A stretch of DNA of 5,467 bases. Origin: Spirosomataceae bacterium (GTDB lineage: Bacteria; Bacteroidota; Bacteroidia; Cytophagales; Spirosomataceae). Below the pieces are notes generated by a model. The model had not been told where the DNA came from and ran no database searches. It saw only the letters and a program-made list of their open reading frames with translations. Shown here in pieces: positions 5,437-5,467 of the stretch; within the stretch, counting starts at the first letter, position 1, and every line of letters begins with the position of its first letter. The DNA is taken from positions 1 through 5,467 of the forward strand of contig JANQUM010000225.1 of assembly GCA_030731175.1 (NCBI GenBank), read 5' to 3'. A program made the position numbers and the translations under genes.

Positions 5437-5467
5437 TTAGTGCGGGTTTTGATAACCGGAATAACGA

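Overview
The window looks like chromosomal DNA of a Bacteroidota (Bacteroidetes) bacterium, moderately AT-rich. The signs are a tRNA gene with no encoded CCA end, start codons without clear Shine-Dalgarno sequences, perfect matches to the Bacteroidota -7 promoter element TAnnTTTG (TATCTTTG upstream of sufC, TATTTTTG upstream of the last gene), and protein sequences that fit this phylum. Genus cannot be told from the sequence.

Layout. Bases 1-50 are the 3' part of tRNA-Asp(GTC), followed by a strong intrinsic terminator (66-100). A forward unit then holds two adjacent polyphosphate kinase 2 paralogues (228-1079 and 1093-1857) and, 5 bp later, a small exported protein of unknown function (1863-2411). 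It ends at a hairpin terminator (2444-2477) that can serve both strands. From the other side the reverse-strand pair sufC-sufD (4655 down to 2506) converges on the same terminator. sufB and sufS, which often flank these two genes, are not next to them here. An intergenic stretch of 349 bp (4656-5004) carries the sufC promoter, several inverted repeats and a forward promoter candidate. The window ends in the N-terminal part of an arginine deiminase (guanidino-group modifying) family gene starting at 5005. This gene has an in-frame TAA at 5434-5436, after which the same frame continues with family-like sequence to the window edge.

How the genes work together. The PPK2 pair should move phosphate between polyphosphate and nucleotides in the cytoplasm. 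The exported third gene is probably co-transcribed with them, but its role is unknown. SufC (ATPase) and SufD (scaffold) are parts of the SufBCD iron-sulfur cluster assembly complex and need a SufB encoded elsewhere. No mobile element, CRISPR array or phage gene is visible. The points most worth a second look are the interrupted arginine deiminase family gene, the tandem ppk2 genes with their linked exported protein and a 10-bp perfect inverted repeat before the first start codon, the lone sufCD pair, and a palindrome inside the sufC promoter spacer.
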